Assembly: GCA_033085395.1 (NCBI GenBank)
Contig: JANQBS010000203.1
Span: 1-64,000, forward strand
Direction of reading: 5' to 3'
From: Xanthoparmelia taractica
Lineage: Eukaryota; Ascomycota; Lecanoromycetes; Lecanorales; Parmeliaceae
DNA: 64,000 nt
Part shown: positions 1 to 11,701 of the stretch, piece after piece
Numbering within the stretch: the first letter of the stretch is position 1
Layout of the letters: every line of letters begins with the position of its first letter
Translations under genes and position numbers: made by a program
Notes under the pieces: model-generated
The model's database searches: none
What the model was told of the DNA's origin: nothing
What the model saw: the letters and a program-made list of their open reading frames with translations, nothing else

Positions 1-371
1 TACGCCTGCAGTCGCGATATCACGTGACTCAGCAAGCTTTCCACTACTGGGTAGCCCGCGCCCCCAGCACATATTAAGTCAATACGACGAGCAGGCTTTT
101 GTAAATCGAAACTCCAGATGACTTAGTCTACTCAGACAGGCACATTATTTAGGGATTGTAGTCAGCCTGCGTTTGTTTGCCTGCAATTGGGTTGGCGGTG
201 ATGAAAAACAATACATCAGCTTTAGGAGAAAGTCCATACATCTCTTCATAGTCAAAATCCAACAGTACTATTTTATATTGCTTTATTCTTATTATCTGTC
301 AGCTCCTAAGTCAAATGATGAAGTGTGAAGATGGCTTAAAATAGCGGGTAAGCGTTATCAAGGTACCTTTC
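1..371. other. Non-coding flank
   Basis: AT-rich sequence with no convincing reading frame. It lies downstream of the decayed HET gene (minus strand). The 9-mer GGGTAAGCG near 346 is the reverse complement of a motif shared by introns of the purine gene further on, but without the rest of that module. Nothing else is recognised. Confidence 0.4.
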
Positions 372-1876
372 TCACCTATATACTGTGTATACGAGTCCAG
401 GACCTAGAGCTATGAGCTCCCCCGAATTCAAGAGCGGGAGGTTCGTAACCAGTATCTGATATAATCTAAAAGCATCGGTGAGCGCAGGTCTAGCCGAGGA
501 ATAAAAAAGAGCTACTTGGTCAACATAGCGCCAGTATGCAATGGGTACCTTTTCGCGATCTACCAGATTGAGCATGTACTTTTTGCTCTTTTGAAAGGTA
601 GGGGATTCTGAGGCAAGGGGCGTATAGCCCTTGGCGAATCCCAGTATGAAGCGGTTACAGCAGAGTGTGCGGCGAACGGCGTCGATCATGAAGCCACCAG
701 CGACATACAGGTCACTTTCCCTTTTGTCAGGAGTAGAGCTTTCAGGCGGAACTTGCTCGATGATATCCAGTGTGGCTACCGACAAACAACTTACTACTAA
801 CACATTCTCGCTCTCGTAACGAGCTTGTGCCTGTGTATTTAAGCAAGCTCTTAAGCTGTACATCTTCCTGCATCCGTTAAGCATCGTCCAGTCCGGAACC
901 TAGGATGGAACACGAGCTTCTTTGTTTTCTCTCATTTCACACTGTCTCAGTATTTTCAGATCTTTTCTCATTGAGACATGGTCAAGGATAACGCTCTTGA
1001 ATACATCATCAGGAGTCTTCGAAGAGTGAGTTCTAAACCCTGTCCCGGTCATCAAAGCATTGGGCATATCGAGTGCCATACAGCTGGGCTTGTAGCTCGA
1101 ATCGCGACTGACTGTAATAACTAATGTGGTGCGGCTGATGGATCCCAGCTCTGAAATCTGACATCGACCCTTTGAATTTTCTACCTACACATAGCATGGC
1201 GCCTCGAAGAGTGTCCCACAACATGCTGTCTTTGCCACAGAGTATTTGCGCGCCACTTCTTGCGAGTCGAACTTCCTGCAAATCCAAAGTCGCTTAAACC
1301 ATGGTCGGTCCAATAGCTTCCCTTTAGAGGCTAAAGTTTTCTGATCCTTTTAGAAGGGCAGTGGTTCATTCAGCCATTGGTCATAGCCGTCGCCTGATAG
1401 AGGGGCGACAAGTCTCTGCGCCCAATCCACCTCTATTCTCGAACCTAGAGCATCAAATTCTCACGCTCGGGACCTAGCCAAATTACTACTTGACTCGCCC
1501 GGGGAAAGATATCGGCCATTCAAACAACTTGTTGCCCACGTTCGGAGATATTCCTTTGGTCAACACAGATGGCATCGATCCAGAGCACGCGCGATCTGTC
1601 TTCATATCGTAAGTACTGCAGCGCTTCGGCAAGATCCTGCGTGATGGCGAGCGGACTTTCTCCCTCGACTTCTTGGATGTAGATGTAGACAGGATCCTCC
1701 GTTGGGCCTCAGGTGTAGGACAACGCTTCATACTCCGGTACCCAGGTCTTTGACAACACTGTAGTTTTGATGGTAATACGTATTCCCGCCCTGAAGACGC
1801 CAGGAAGAAGGGTCATCAAGCGGATCTCTGAAGCTCCCTTGTCGATAGGCGAGTATTTGTATGAAGCGCCATTCAT
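372..1876 (-). pseudogene. Decayed HET-domain (heterokaryon incompatibility) gene
   Basis: Read on the minus strand from an ATG at 1876, the conceptual product follows the HET (PF06985) family order. YEALSYT then a stop where Trp is expected (TGA, 1709-1711), VLWIDAICVDQRN, RGQQVV then a stop (TGA, 1520-1522), MADIFPRASQVVIWLGPE, GSRIEVDWA, LLDRPWFKRLW, LQEVRLARSGAQILCG, CFDDRDRV then a stop, VPS-stop-VPDW, and a 170-codon open tail ending at 372. HET proteins trigger cell death after fusion of incompatible hyphae. I count at least five in-frame stops, including TAA near 1350, and at least two frameshifts: one between the WLGPE and GSRIEVDWA segments and one after RLW. Two stops replace Trp codons that are nearly invariant in the family, as G-to-A changes would produce. 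The gene cannot make a full HET protein. Start and end are approximate. Confidence 0.85.
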
Positions 1877-3324
1877 TGCGGCTAAGCAGCGTCGAGACTG
1901 AAAAGCTCAAAGACACATTCAATGAGAGCATTCCTTCATGTGTGAGACTCGCTAAATTATAAAGGTAATAGAAAAGATCAATTTATGGCAAATTTTAAGC
2001 TGAGGACGACATGGCTGAAGTCAGGCAGAACTCTCGTAATGCTACGAAAGCCTGAAGAATGTTACACAAGCCGGTACAAATTCTCATAGCTTCCACCAAA
2101 TATACAGTAGCAAGGAGCTTTTGTTAACAGTATGCAGTTGTGAAGAATAAGAAGATAGTGATCCATGGTGGGGCCAAGGGTATAAGACCCCATGAACAAT
2201 ATAGGAAGAGGCTGTGGGGTGGCTTTTGCACAGCACGCAGCCGTATGCATAGTCGGCACGTTGACACGTCCAACAGCTTCTTGCATCATTAAATACTTTC
2301 TCAGAGAAAGGGTAATAATGTCAATCATTGTTCCCGGTCGATAGCCATGTTGGGATTACGACGGTGTCAACTCATTGAATTAGCAACTCCGAGGGCGTGC
2401 TTACTCGGATATCAAGCTAGGTTACACGGTTAAGGTAAGTAAAGTAGGTAACGTTACCTTACTTACCTTACCCACCCCTACCCAGCCTGGCGCTGGAATC
2501 CTACTGCTCAGACTTCTCCAATATGCACACGAGACTTATGAGTTGCGGGACAAGAAAGATGTTTGCTCGGGTATCGTTAAGGACGAGTCAACCCAGGCGA
2601 CCTTGCTCCAGTTGCTGTGCCATAGTAAAAGTCGAGATGACCTCACCCGAGCAAGCGTGCGAACAAGAGGACAGACCCTGTTATCGAGTGCATATTCTGG
2701 ATTCTTTCCGTAGTGTAGTCTTAGCATTTTCACATCTAAAATGGAAAAGCTCATCCTGGGATCGCTATGATTCGTTTCCTGATGGCTTGGAGAAGGGCAA
2801 CTATAAGTACGTGTTGGAACGAGGTTACACTACAACAGTATGGATATGCAAAAATGTTGCAGGACCCCAGTTGGGCCAGTAGTTGGTGAAGGCAGGCCTG
2901 GCCAGCTCAACGGATTAGGTGTGAATATAGCTCGCCTTAATCTGGAGCTCCTTAAGATGAGACATTGAGAAAGATTTGAATTCGTAGGGGAAAAGTCTTA
3001 ACCTCTGTACGTCAGGTGATCTTTGTCAAGACAGTCCATTAAATACGCTTGGCTGGCTCCTCACTCGACCCGGTCATGTCCTCAATACAATAAACAAGAA
3101 TGTCTTGAGTTCGTAATGAGTTGTTCTGATTGCGGACTCTCAGAAACTGTATTGTGCTGCCTGTGACTGGAATGGTAGCCCTAGGTCAACCAAGATCTAA
3201 CCAATATTGAGTTAGGGTTGAGCTAGGGCTAAGTCAGGTATCCCAAACGTCTGGAGGGTCACGCCATCATGGCATGTCTGGCCAGTTGTTCTTGCAGCTG
3301 TTGGCTTATGTACTTGTTTGAGCA
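1877..3324. other. Gene-poor stretch
   Basis: No gene is supported. Short frames on both strands lack family signatures. It holds an imperfect palindrome of GGTAAGTA/TACTTACC type at about 2431-2470. A plus-strand frame around 2522-2700 looks faintly protein-like but is closed by stops and was not recognised. Confidence 0.4.
2431..2470. repeat. Imperfect palindrome (GGTAAGTA...TACTTACC)
   Basis: The left arm AAGGTAAGTAAAGTAGGTAAC is followed directly by GTTACCTTACTTACCTT. The arms are reverse complements except for a four-base difference. The function is unknown; TAGGTA/TACCTA-type runs recur in intergenic DNA of this window (for example near 20000-20035). Confidence 0.6.
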
Positions 3325-4550
3325 ATGCCGCCAATCCCTATAACTATTGTGACGGGGTTTCTAGGTATGTGGCCATCTGCTTGGGCTGGATAGGCATGGC
3401 TAGCTCTGACTCGCTGACCACTAATTCAGGCTCTGGAAAAACGACGCTCATCCTTAATTTGATCCCGCAACTTCCCAAGACCTACAAGCTCGCCCTCTTA
3501 AAGAACGAGTTCGGCGACGTTGCTGTCGATTCTCAATTGGCATCCTCATCGGCGATTGGAGGGGTGCAAGAGCTGCTCAATGGCTGTATCTGCTGCAATC
3601 TGGTCGGTCAACTTGGAGATGCATTGGCTACTCTCCGCAAAGATGTTAACCCCGATCGTATCGTTATCGAGACCAGCGGGTCTGCATTCCCAGCAACCCT
3701 TGCCATGGAGGTGAATAGATTGGGAAGAGAGACAGGATACTACGCTCTTGATGGGGTGATCGTTGTCATCGATGTGGAAAATTGGAAGGGTTACGAAGAT
3801 GTATCATACACAGCCAAGATGCAGGCCCGCTACACGGATCTCATAGTGTTTAACAAATGGGAATTGGTCTCCGAAAGACGTTACGAAGACTGCTTGGATA
3901 GAGTGGGGGATCTCGAGTTGCAAGTTGCCACAGTCAAATCTGAGAAAGGCCGAGTCGACCAATCTGTTCTGCTCGGTTTGGACAGTGCATTTGCAAAGGA
4001 ATTAGACCCTTTGTCCAATACACGCAATGACCATGATGGCCACCACGATCACTCAGACGACCACCAAAGCGAGGTCGAAGTCCTCTCAGTTACCCTATCG
4101 TCCGAAGACACTAGGACTCATGGTCTCAATCTTGCCTCTCTTGAGACCTTCCTACTCGCCGCCCCAAAAGATGAGATTTATCGCATCAAAGCGATAGTAA
4201 AAGCCTCGCGCCCACCAGCTTCTTCTGGGGGAGATGTTGAGCCAGCAGTAATACATCAAGGGCAAACAAGCGCCAAATACATCTTGAATTGGGCATTCGG
4301 CCGGTGGACATTCACACCGATGAGCTCAGCGTTACCAACGGGTAGTGCACTTTCGTCTACGTCTTCGAGAAGTGGTTCGAAGGTTGAGATTCCAGAGGGT
4401 GTGGAGATTGACCCTCTCGTGCGGATGACCGTAATCCTGGCTCGCGGTGAAGCCGACAAGTGGAAGAAACGCATCGAGACGCAGGGTCATATCGAACCTG
4501 AGAACGAGGGTGGTGAAGCAAGACTGCAAATAAAGAAGATCACGTTATGA
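3325..4550 (+). CDS. CobW/UreG-family metal-chaperone GTPase
   Basis: Two exons, 3325-3364 and 3430-4550; the intron 3365-3429 starts GTATGT and ends TTCAG. The join completes the Walker A motif FLGSGKTT inside MPPIPITIVTGFLGSGKTT, which fixes the start. The product has 386 residues. Next come NEFGDVAVDS and the metal-binding GCICC motif of COG0523/CobW proteins (human ZNG1 relatives), then IETSGSA (switch region), VIVVIDVENW and VFNKWE in the place of the NKxD guanine motif. A His/Asp-rich loop (DHDGHHDHSDDHQ, about residue 230) precedes the CobW C-terminal domain (SAKYILNWAFGRWTF). Family members deliver zinc or another metal to client proteins using GTP. The particular metal and client cannot be read from the sequence. 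Confidence 0.85.
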
Positions 4551-5754
4551 ACTTGAAGCAACCAGCAGCTCTGTGGATTCATCTCAAGCAATTGGAACGA
4601 CGCGGCAGTGCTGAGGCTAGTTTTCTCACCATTAAACGACGCAAGATGGTAATTTAGACTACACCGATCTGGCTGTTGAGGAACAATGCTCCATACACTG
4701 AGTCTCTCCCCCCCATTGTAAGGTTGCGAAACGAAGCTGTGAAGGGTGGTGCCTTCTTGCTTTGTTCGCAGTATCTCCAGTGTTTTTTCGTGGTCACTGA
4801 TGCGAATGATCCGCATGGATCGCTCCAACTGCAGCTGCACTGTTGAGTTGATGGAGATGGATTGAGACGTGAATGTGAAGCATGGCTGCATGACAGTTGT
4901 TATGAACCTCAGTCTTGAAATTAGGAGTATTCAGGAACTAGTCGGTGAGAGCGGTGATGTTTGGTGAACTGTTTGCGGAGATGGACTCCGTTTCGCCTGA
5001 CGAACTGAACCCGGACACAAGACTAAAGACAGTGCAGCTTCCTCTACTAATTGACCTGGTGTCAGGATACCCTCAGCTATATGTGCTTGGTTATTGAGGG
5101 GCTTGCGGACTGTTATCTTTTGATTCAGTGCATCCTAAGGAGTGGAACGAGTTCGACATAACCGCACGAATCTTTGCATTGTCACAAAAATGGTCCAGGA
5201 ACAAACGGTCCGAAAAGGCTGGTAAATTCTACTCTGGCTAGGTTTTACTGCCTTAGGTCTGAGCTCGTTCTCGCTTTTTGGGTCAAGAGATCGTATGGGG
5301 CGGTGGAGGCATGGTATACCGGTTTTTATGTACCGTCGTGTCTGCCTACGTTCTATTCATTCTTTCGAAGTGTGCGGTTTAGGGGCTCTCTGGAGCAGAG
5401 GAGGAGCGACGGCGGGATTTCAGGGTGCTGCGATGGCTCGGAGGATTGGTATAAAAGGAAAGGTTGGAGATTGTCTGATGCAGGGGTATAGGACATTTGC
5501 CCACGATCTTGGCATTTTGAAGCTTTGCGTTTCTTCAAAGCTTGAAAACTTGGGAGGGAGAGGTTGAAAGGTCTTGGAGTCCAATGCCGGTATAAGAGTA
5601 TTCGTATTTTTCGTGAAGGTGACCATGGGTGCGGCTGTCTCGCATGGGGGATAGAGAATGAGGCAAGACAAGGTGGCGATCAGCTGGTTTCTCAAAGCTA
5701 CTAAGGTCAGGGGCCCCAAATGAACGAGTACCCTGTCCCTTGTGGCAAGAAATA
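4551..5754. other. Intergenic, convergent 3' ends
   Basis: It lies between the 3' end of the CobW gene (plus) and the 3' end of the CSA-like gene (minus), so it probably holds both terminators. Several overlapping frames of about 100 codons exist near 5170-5720 on both strands; none shows a recognised domain or splice pattern. Confidence 0.4.
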
Positions 5755-7199
5755 TCAGGCAAAAGTGATCTTCTGTCTGGTCAGATCCCTAAAGACATCA
5801 TCAAGAGCCTGTCTCTTCCTTTTCCTGCTCTCGTCCTCATCCCCGTCAACCTGCTCCGCCTCATCTTTTTCGATTTGCATCTCCTGCTTTGTCTTGGGCT
5901 TCCATGCCCTGATCAGACCATCTGAATGCGCAGAATACATTTCCACATCACCAGACCTCCATGCGAGCGAAGTGACTCTGTTCCTAATGTTTCGTTGACC
6001 AGCGCTTCCACTAGCTTGAGCGACAGCCACGCCGGGAGCCCGTAGTCGTTTGAGCAGCGTTCCTTCGAACAGCTCAAACATTAATATCTCCTTCTCGTTC
6101 GGATATAACATGACCTGGGAGACCGAGATATGCCTAGGTGCAAGTAATGGCAGCAGGGTAGAAAGATGGGTGTTTTTGATTATCGGACCAAAATGCGATA
6201 GGGCGTTGGCGCCGACTCCTACATCCCACACGCGCACACGCTCATCATGACCAGCGGTGACAAGATGTCTCCCGTCTTCTGTCCACACTACACCGTTGCA
6301 AGCCCCAATATGTGCCTTGCCGTGGTTTCGAGAACGAGCGTTTTTGCCCCTCCCGTCTTCACCGCCAATCCCAACAGAGTCGTCCATATCCAGAGCCCCC
6401 AAGCTTCCAGCACTCCTTCGAATGTCCCACAGCCTCACTGTTCCGTCTGAGCTACTACTGGCCAGTATGTATTCGTCACGCGGGCTCCATGCTACCGAGA
6501 GCACGGCACCTTGATGGCCGGCGAGCGAGTGCGCACAAGCACCCGAACGGAGATCCACCAGTCTGACGGCAGGATGCTGCGTCGCGCATGCCACTAGGAG
6601 ATGATCCGCAATGGGAGACAGTCCATGAGAATAGACAACCGAGTTGAGATCGAACGACGCAGACAGGGCGAGTGTCTCCGTCGCGTATATTTTCAAGGTG
6701 TGATCGTAGGAGGTGGAGAGAAAAGCCTGGGAGTCGAACGGGTAGAAGGAGAGATGCGTGATGCCGAATTTGTGGGCGGAGGGCGCTTTGCTTGCTTTCG
6801 CGGCGGGTTTGTAGAGGCAGCGATTGAGTGGGTTCTCAGCGCTCTCGAGATCCCATAGAATGATTGAAGATTCGGCGCCTCCTGACAGCATGCTTTAAAC
6901 CCCCAATTAGCCCTTGTCGTCCACGTTTCTAGATCGATCCTCAAGACTTACTACCGTCCCTCAAACCTGTCAATCGCAAGACAGTTCACCCCCGCTTTGT
7001 GCGCCCATATTCCTCCGCCCAGGTCATCTTCCTCATCCCTGTTGCGTTGCTCTGCTCTGGCCGACGCAGCTCCATCGCCGCCGTCAAATCTTACGCCGGG
7101 GGCCGCTTGTAGGGAGCTCAGGAGGCGGGATGTCTCGGCTTTTTGCAGCGCTTGAGGACTGATGGATCCCAGCGCACGACCGAAGAGGTTAGACGTCAT
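5755..7199 (-). CDS. rad28: CSA/ERCC8-like WD40 repair protein (Rad28)
   Basis: Two exons, 7199-6952 and 6892-5755, with an intron at 6893-6951 (GTAAGT...AG). The join gives DRFEGRYMLSGGAESSIILWDLE, the conserved first WD repeat of CSA, and the frame is continuous for 461 residues starting MTSNLFGRALGS. WD40 repeats follow (AHKFGITHLSFYP, GHQGAVLSVAWSPRDEYILASSSSDGTVRLWD, AHIGACNGVVWTEDGRHLVTAGHDERVRVWD, VTSLAWRSGDVEMYSAHSDGLIRAW). CSA/Rad28 is the substrate receptor of a DDB1-Cul4 ubiquitin ligase in transcription-coupled nucleotide excision repair. The tail is rich in Lys, Arg and Glu (DEDESRKRKRQ), as a nuclear signal might be. Orthology rests on the N-terminal signature plus overall layout. 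Confidence 0.85.
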
Positions 7200-9647
7200 G
7201 CATCACGTTCTCTTGAAGTATTGTTGCAGATGGCTGGGTTTAAAGCGCATCTGCAGGATGATGGAATCAGAATTTGGCTGAACCCCCCACTCTCGCACGG
7301 ACGTGGCCGCTTTAGCGAGTGGACTGCCCTCACCATCCGTGATGATAAACAAGCTGCAAGGAGTCAACTTTGAGAATATTCGTGCGTATCATGCACAAGT
7401 CCACAGAGAACGTCCTTGTTCATTTTGAAGTCCCGAAGCTCTGGATCTATCACATTGAGGAGGGTTTTGATCGTCCCTAGCCAACAGCTCATGCATGACA
7501 GGGTTCCGAAAGCTAGTGGAATGGTCTTGTCACCGCAGGAGTAGCCATCATTTGATGGTTGCGATTGTCGCACGGTTCACCCACTCTGGCGCACCCTTTG
7601 CAATCGTCGAGCTTTGCAGATCACAAGTTGCAGTATACATAACCGTGTGCTTTTCACAGTCTCCACGCAGTATTGATTCATAGCCTATTTGAGCATGCTA
7701 CCTTTTTGGTAGCCCAGCTTGGGGTAATTTGAGCCGGCACTGTCTTCGTGTCTTCTAAGCTCACTTTCGTTGTTCTCCCTAGTGCTGGCTGTGCTGCTCC
7801 AAAGGTCCGTTTGCAAAAGACGGTTGACGGCCTTTAAGAGCATTCACATTAGCATATCCATCTCGGTCACTCACGTCGCGGAACGGAGCTGTAGTTGTAT
7901 TTTCCGAGCTGTCCTTGGCTGCGAGATTCCTTGGGAGGTCACATAGGTAGCTCTGCTCTTCTGAGTAGATGAAAGACAACGGTGACTGCTATAATTTATT
8001 CCGAAGTGGGAGGATCCATGGTTTCAACGTCAAACAGCGCGCCTTTTATTGTAGTCATGTATGAACTATTCTGCACCAAGTATCAGAAACGGCTGGAAAG
8101 AAGAAGAGCTGACTTGTATAAGGGAGTGTGGTCGAGAACGCCGAGTGGTATACGGCTGCAGATACTCGCTAAAAGCTCGAAAGTCTTGAACTAACAATAC
8201 GTTCTGGGTTTTCTGCAGTAGCAAGCACCATCTCGGTATCCTTTTTCATTGCTTGCACTCTCGTAGGCCTTAAAGTGGCCAGGTACCGCAGACATAACTG
8301 AAGCACTAGACGAGCGCCAGAATCCTGATATTAAAAAGGCAAGTCTATACTAACGTCTGCCAGGTTTTCAGCTCATGAATAGCTTATCTTTTCTGTCGAG
8401 TTTGTGACTGCTTGGTCGCAGATCAATACCCATGTTGGAAGGCATTTCAAAATAGGAACAGACATACGTGAAAGCGACTTTCATCGGGTAGTGACCTGGG
8501 TCACCACGTCCACCAAACCATAGACTATCTTCGGTGAGAGCCCTTTATAGGTTTCCGTGAGTGGTTTTGGTTTGTGCAGACTCTGCTTGTGCGTCTACGC
8601 TAGAATTCTTTTCGGGCCCAACACATCATGCATTTCCCAAGGCGTAGACGCTTTACCGCGGAGTTGCTGGAATTGACTGATTCAATATTTAATGCTCCCT
8701 CCTTCAACTTCAAAATCAAGAGCAAAATTCCCGCCAGAGCCACGAAAAAATCATCAGCCGGGCTTTGAATAGCATCATATTGTAGTCACAATCTCTCACT
8801 CTCAAGGAATACAAGTAGGGACCTTGCCCAAATAGACTCCACGAACTCATACAGACATACCGAGTGACCGCACTGAGATGGAAGAACTTCTGTATGGTAA
8901 TTCTGGGGGTAGCCTTGTGTTTTTTTGCCTGGAGCATTCTGAGTTATACTGTGTTACGTAGGCTGCATTTTTTGATCGCGTTATTCCAATCATATCTGTG
9001 CATCAAGTGCTGGCTTAAATTCGATACTCTGAATCACGGTAGATGTGACGTGTAAAAAGGTGTTCGCAGGTCAGTGTATGATCTGGGAAGCTATTACAAG
9101 CAAGAAAGACATGTTGAATAGCTCGTAAGAGGGTACGCCGAACCTTCAGTTATTACCTTGCGGTGGACGCGGAAGATAACAGCATCCTGGGACAGCTCGG
9201 GCCTTTTGCAATCAAGTCTTCATTTGACAACCCGACGCCAGACATGAATTAGACCTGAGAGGATGGAAATAGATGATATATGTTGTTGTTGTCCATGACA
9301 ACTGGAGGCCACCAGACTATCTACCCAAAGCGGGTATTCACCAAGCAGTCGTGATCAGAAGCACTATCAGTTGGAGGGTATCCTTCAAGCCCGATGCAAA
9401 GCCTAATAGCGCCGGAAGAGCTGCCCCTAAAGTCCTCAAGTCCAGCCCCTGTGCGACTCTAAGTAGGCCGTTGTTAAGCGGCTCAAGGACGCTGGTGGTG
9501 GGGTACTAACCCCACAGCGGCTCAAAATGACCTCGTAAAACGGCGTCCTCAGCCGATCTTGACTTTGTCTGTAAGAACTTCCCATCATCATTACTTTTAT
9601 AGGATGCAAAGCCAAAGCTCCAACACTGACTCTAGCTTCACCAGAAA
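7200..9647. other. Gene-poor stretch
   Basis: 2.4 kb without a supported gene. The first few hundred bases should hold the promoter and 5' UTR of the CSA-like gene, and the last ones that of the Rrn10-like gene. Small frames on both strands (60-80 codons) show no domain, no splice continuity and no common bias. No repeat family was recognised. Confidence 0.4.
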
Positions 9648-10391
9648 ATGCCGAAACCTCCGACAAAGACCACTCGTTCAACAGAGCCCCGGGGGGTAAA
9701 CCAGAACCTTAACAAGACAAAGCGCCAGGCTACCCTTTACGATGCTGTTGCTGGCACGTTTTAAACACCAATTTCCCCGACTTAAGAGTCTTTGGTTAAT
9801 TGAGTACCCACAGGTCGGGTATCCTCGGGCGGCTTCATTTCCCCAACCCCACGTGTCTCAGCAAATCGTGACACCCTCTCTTCCAGCACAGTGGCCGTCC
9901 CGCCTGAAGAAGTGCTATTTCGCCGCGAAGGAGCTCCTATACGATACGAGGAAGATGACTTCTACTGGGCAGATAGGAATTTGGCTGACAACCAAAAATT
10001 ACCGGAGTCGGACTTGCTGAAGGCTATACACGCATACGCATCTGATTTCTACGGGAGGGCGGTGAAAGGGAAGGGGAAGGTGGACTTTGAGAGTTTGGAT
10101 GAGACGGCCCTTTTGGCGGTAGGCATATTGATGGAAGAGATGGCGTGTGAGGCGTTGGGAGAGACTGGGGATCTGGCTTTTGTCGAGGGAGAAGATGATG
10201 GGGTCAGAAGGGCTGAGGAAGTGATCCCTCTAGATGAGACCACATCCAGTGGAGAGGAGAGACTAGAGTCGTTAGCCAAAGCGTCGGAGGTCCCTTCAGA
10301 GGCAATGGCATCGGACAGGGGAAGTGGTGGTGGAGTGGAGAGGAGACGCAAGCGAAGAAAGACAAGGTATGGAAATGACAGCGACGATTGA
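9648..10391 (+). CDS. rrn10: Rrn10-like subunit of the Pol I upstream activation factor
   Basis: Exons 9648-9757 and 9887-10391 give 204 residues starting MPKPPTKTTRS. The core pattern RQATLYDAVAG, then VPPEEVLFRREGAPI, then PESDLLKAIHAYASDFY, then SLDETALLAVGILMEEMA matches Rrn10 of yeast (PDIDL, then HYYA, then FDETSLITLGLLIE). UAF binds the rDNA promoter and recruits Pol I machinery in the nucleolus. The C-terminus is acidic, then basic (RRRKRRKTR), unlike the short yeast protein. The proposed donor is the weak site GTTTTA; it is chosen because it is in phase with TTCCAG at 9881-9886 and joins the two conserved blocks. The second exon has no ATG before the conserved part, so an upstream exon is required. 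Confidence 0.65.
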
Positions 10392-10990
10392 CCTGGCCTT
10401 TTCGAGGGTACTCCGTGGACATAGCGCCATCCTTATCCGCAAACGCTCGAATTATGCACCTGGCTCGAAGTACGACCTTGATCACGCCGAACAACAATGG
10501 GGCATTACAAGTTGTTTTCCGATGGATTAAAAGGAATCTGATCTTCCTTGACTCTCGACAATTGGAGTGATCCTTCTCAGAGATGAGTTTTGTGGTAACT
10601 CGTAGTGTCGGGGATTTCGATCGCCATGATCCAAGGCCTTGGAGCCGACGATGTATTGTCCTTGAGTCTTGGCACAAGGCATCCCACCACACGCTTCTGC
10701 TTCGCACACTGGAACAAATTACTTGGAGTCACGACAGACTTAAACAAAGAGGACTCGACAAGCTCTAAGTGACCACAACAAAGGGAAATTGCAAAGAATA
10801 TACTTGTGATTGTGCCTCTTTGTCGTTCTTTGTTGCCTGCGATAAAGCAAGCTCGGGCCACTGGTGCTAGCAAGTCATATTATCCCTTAGTATTCTCTTG
10901 CAGTATATATGTTGCTATAATTCCACGACCACCAGCCTCGCAAAACAACGGAAATTCCTGCTCACATCCCAACAAACAAGCAACAACACC
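10392..10990. other. Intergenic
   Basis: No gene seen. It probably holds the terminator of the Rrn10-like gene and the promoter of the first RING gene; an AC-rich leader (CAACAAACAAGCAACAACACC) precedes the ATG at 10991. Confidence 0.4.
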
Positions 10991-11701
10991 ATGCCTTCGG
11001 AAATGCTCAATCGACTCGAGATTGTCCTCCCCAAGATTGAAGCTTCAATTGTAAAGGAAAATATCGGTTCTTCCACGAAGACCGAACGCCTAGAAGCACT
11101 CGAGTCCGAAATGAGAGCCATGAAGTTCATCTGGAACCTTCCAATCATTTCTATCGATTATCTGTACGAGAATGAGAAGACCTGTGGTTTATGTGACCGC
11201 ACGTACGATGACGCGTTCCGGGTATGCGCCCAAGGAGAGTCTCCAGCTTATCTACCCTGCGGCCATATTGCCGGTCATCAGTGTCTGAGAAGACATCTTT
11301 CTCCCTACGAGTCTGGATCTACAAAATGCCCTTTCTTAGGCTGTAACGTCGATTTCCCGCAGATGTACACAGATTCAGCGGAGCCCGCACAGCCCATTAG
11401 CGAAATTGCGTGGGAGGGGGTCAATGACCACGAATATCCCGACGATGAGCTGAGCCAACAGATTTCGCAATTGTCAGCGGACTCTGGAGCGTCGAGCGAT
11501 GAGATCAAGCGGTTTCTTAGCATCGACGAAGTCCTTGAGCGGTCTCGGAACGAAACGGAAGGATTGGCTATGGACACAGAGGTACGAGACTTTGCCACTG
11601 AAGCTCTCGGCCCACCGGAGATCGGAGAAAAAGAGTTTCCAAAGGATCGGAGAATGGGAGGATGCTCAACTCCATGCTCCCGCTATAACGGAGGCTGTTG
11701 A
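10991..11701 (+). CDS. RING-finger-like protein 1 of a local trio
   Basis: The chosen start is MPSEMLNRLEIVLP, after an AC-rich leader; in-frame ATGs further up (10898) look like leader. 236 residues. The RING-like zinc ligands are CGLC (about residue 68), then PCGHIAGHQCL, then CPFLGC, giving a C-x2-C...C-x-H...C...C pattern typical of fungal RING proteins. The later half is acidic and Ser-rich (DDELSQQISQLSADSGASSDE). Such domains usually act in ubiquitin transfer; the target is unknown. It shares CG[HC]IAGxxCL with the third gene of the trio, suggesting paralogy. The last 25 codons look unlike protein, while the +1 frame reads IGEWEDAQLHAPAITEA to a stop at 11723, so a one-base slip near the A5 run at about 11628 is possible. 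Confidence 0.65.
   Translation: MPSEMLNRLEIVLPKIEASIVKENIGSSTKTERLEALESEMRAMKFIWNLPIISIDYLYENEKTCGLCDRTYDDAFRVCAQGESPAYLPCGHIAGHQCLRRHLSPYESGSTKCPFLGCNVDFPQMYTDSAEPAQPISEIAWEGVNDHEYPDDELSQQISQLSADSGASSDEIKRFLSIDEVLERSRNETEGLAMDTEVRDFATEALGPPEIGEKEFPKDRRMGGCSTPCSRYNGGC

Noticed and set aside
2522..2700. Protein-like plus-strand frame (ELRDKKDVCSGIVKDESTQA)
   Set aside because: Closed by stops on both sides, no recognised family and no splice continuity found.
5174..5567. Overlapping frames of about 100 codons downstream of the CobW gene
   Set aside because: Two different frames are open with no domain; most likely 3' untranslated or intergenic sequence.
8101..8200. tRNA-like text (GGTCGAGAACGCCGAGTGGTATACGGC)
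   Set aside because: It resembles a D-arm region, but no B-box (GGTTCGANNCC), anticodon arm or acceptor stem can be built around it.
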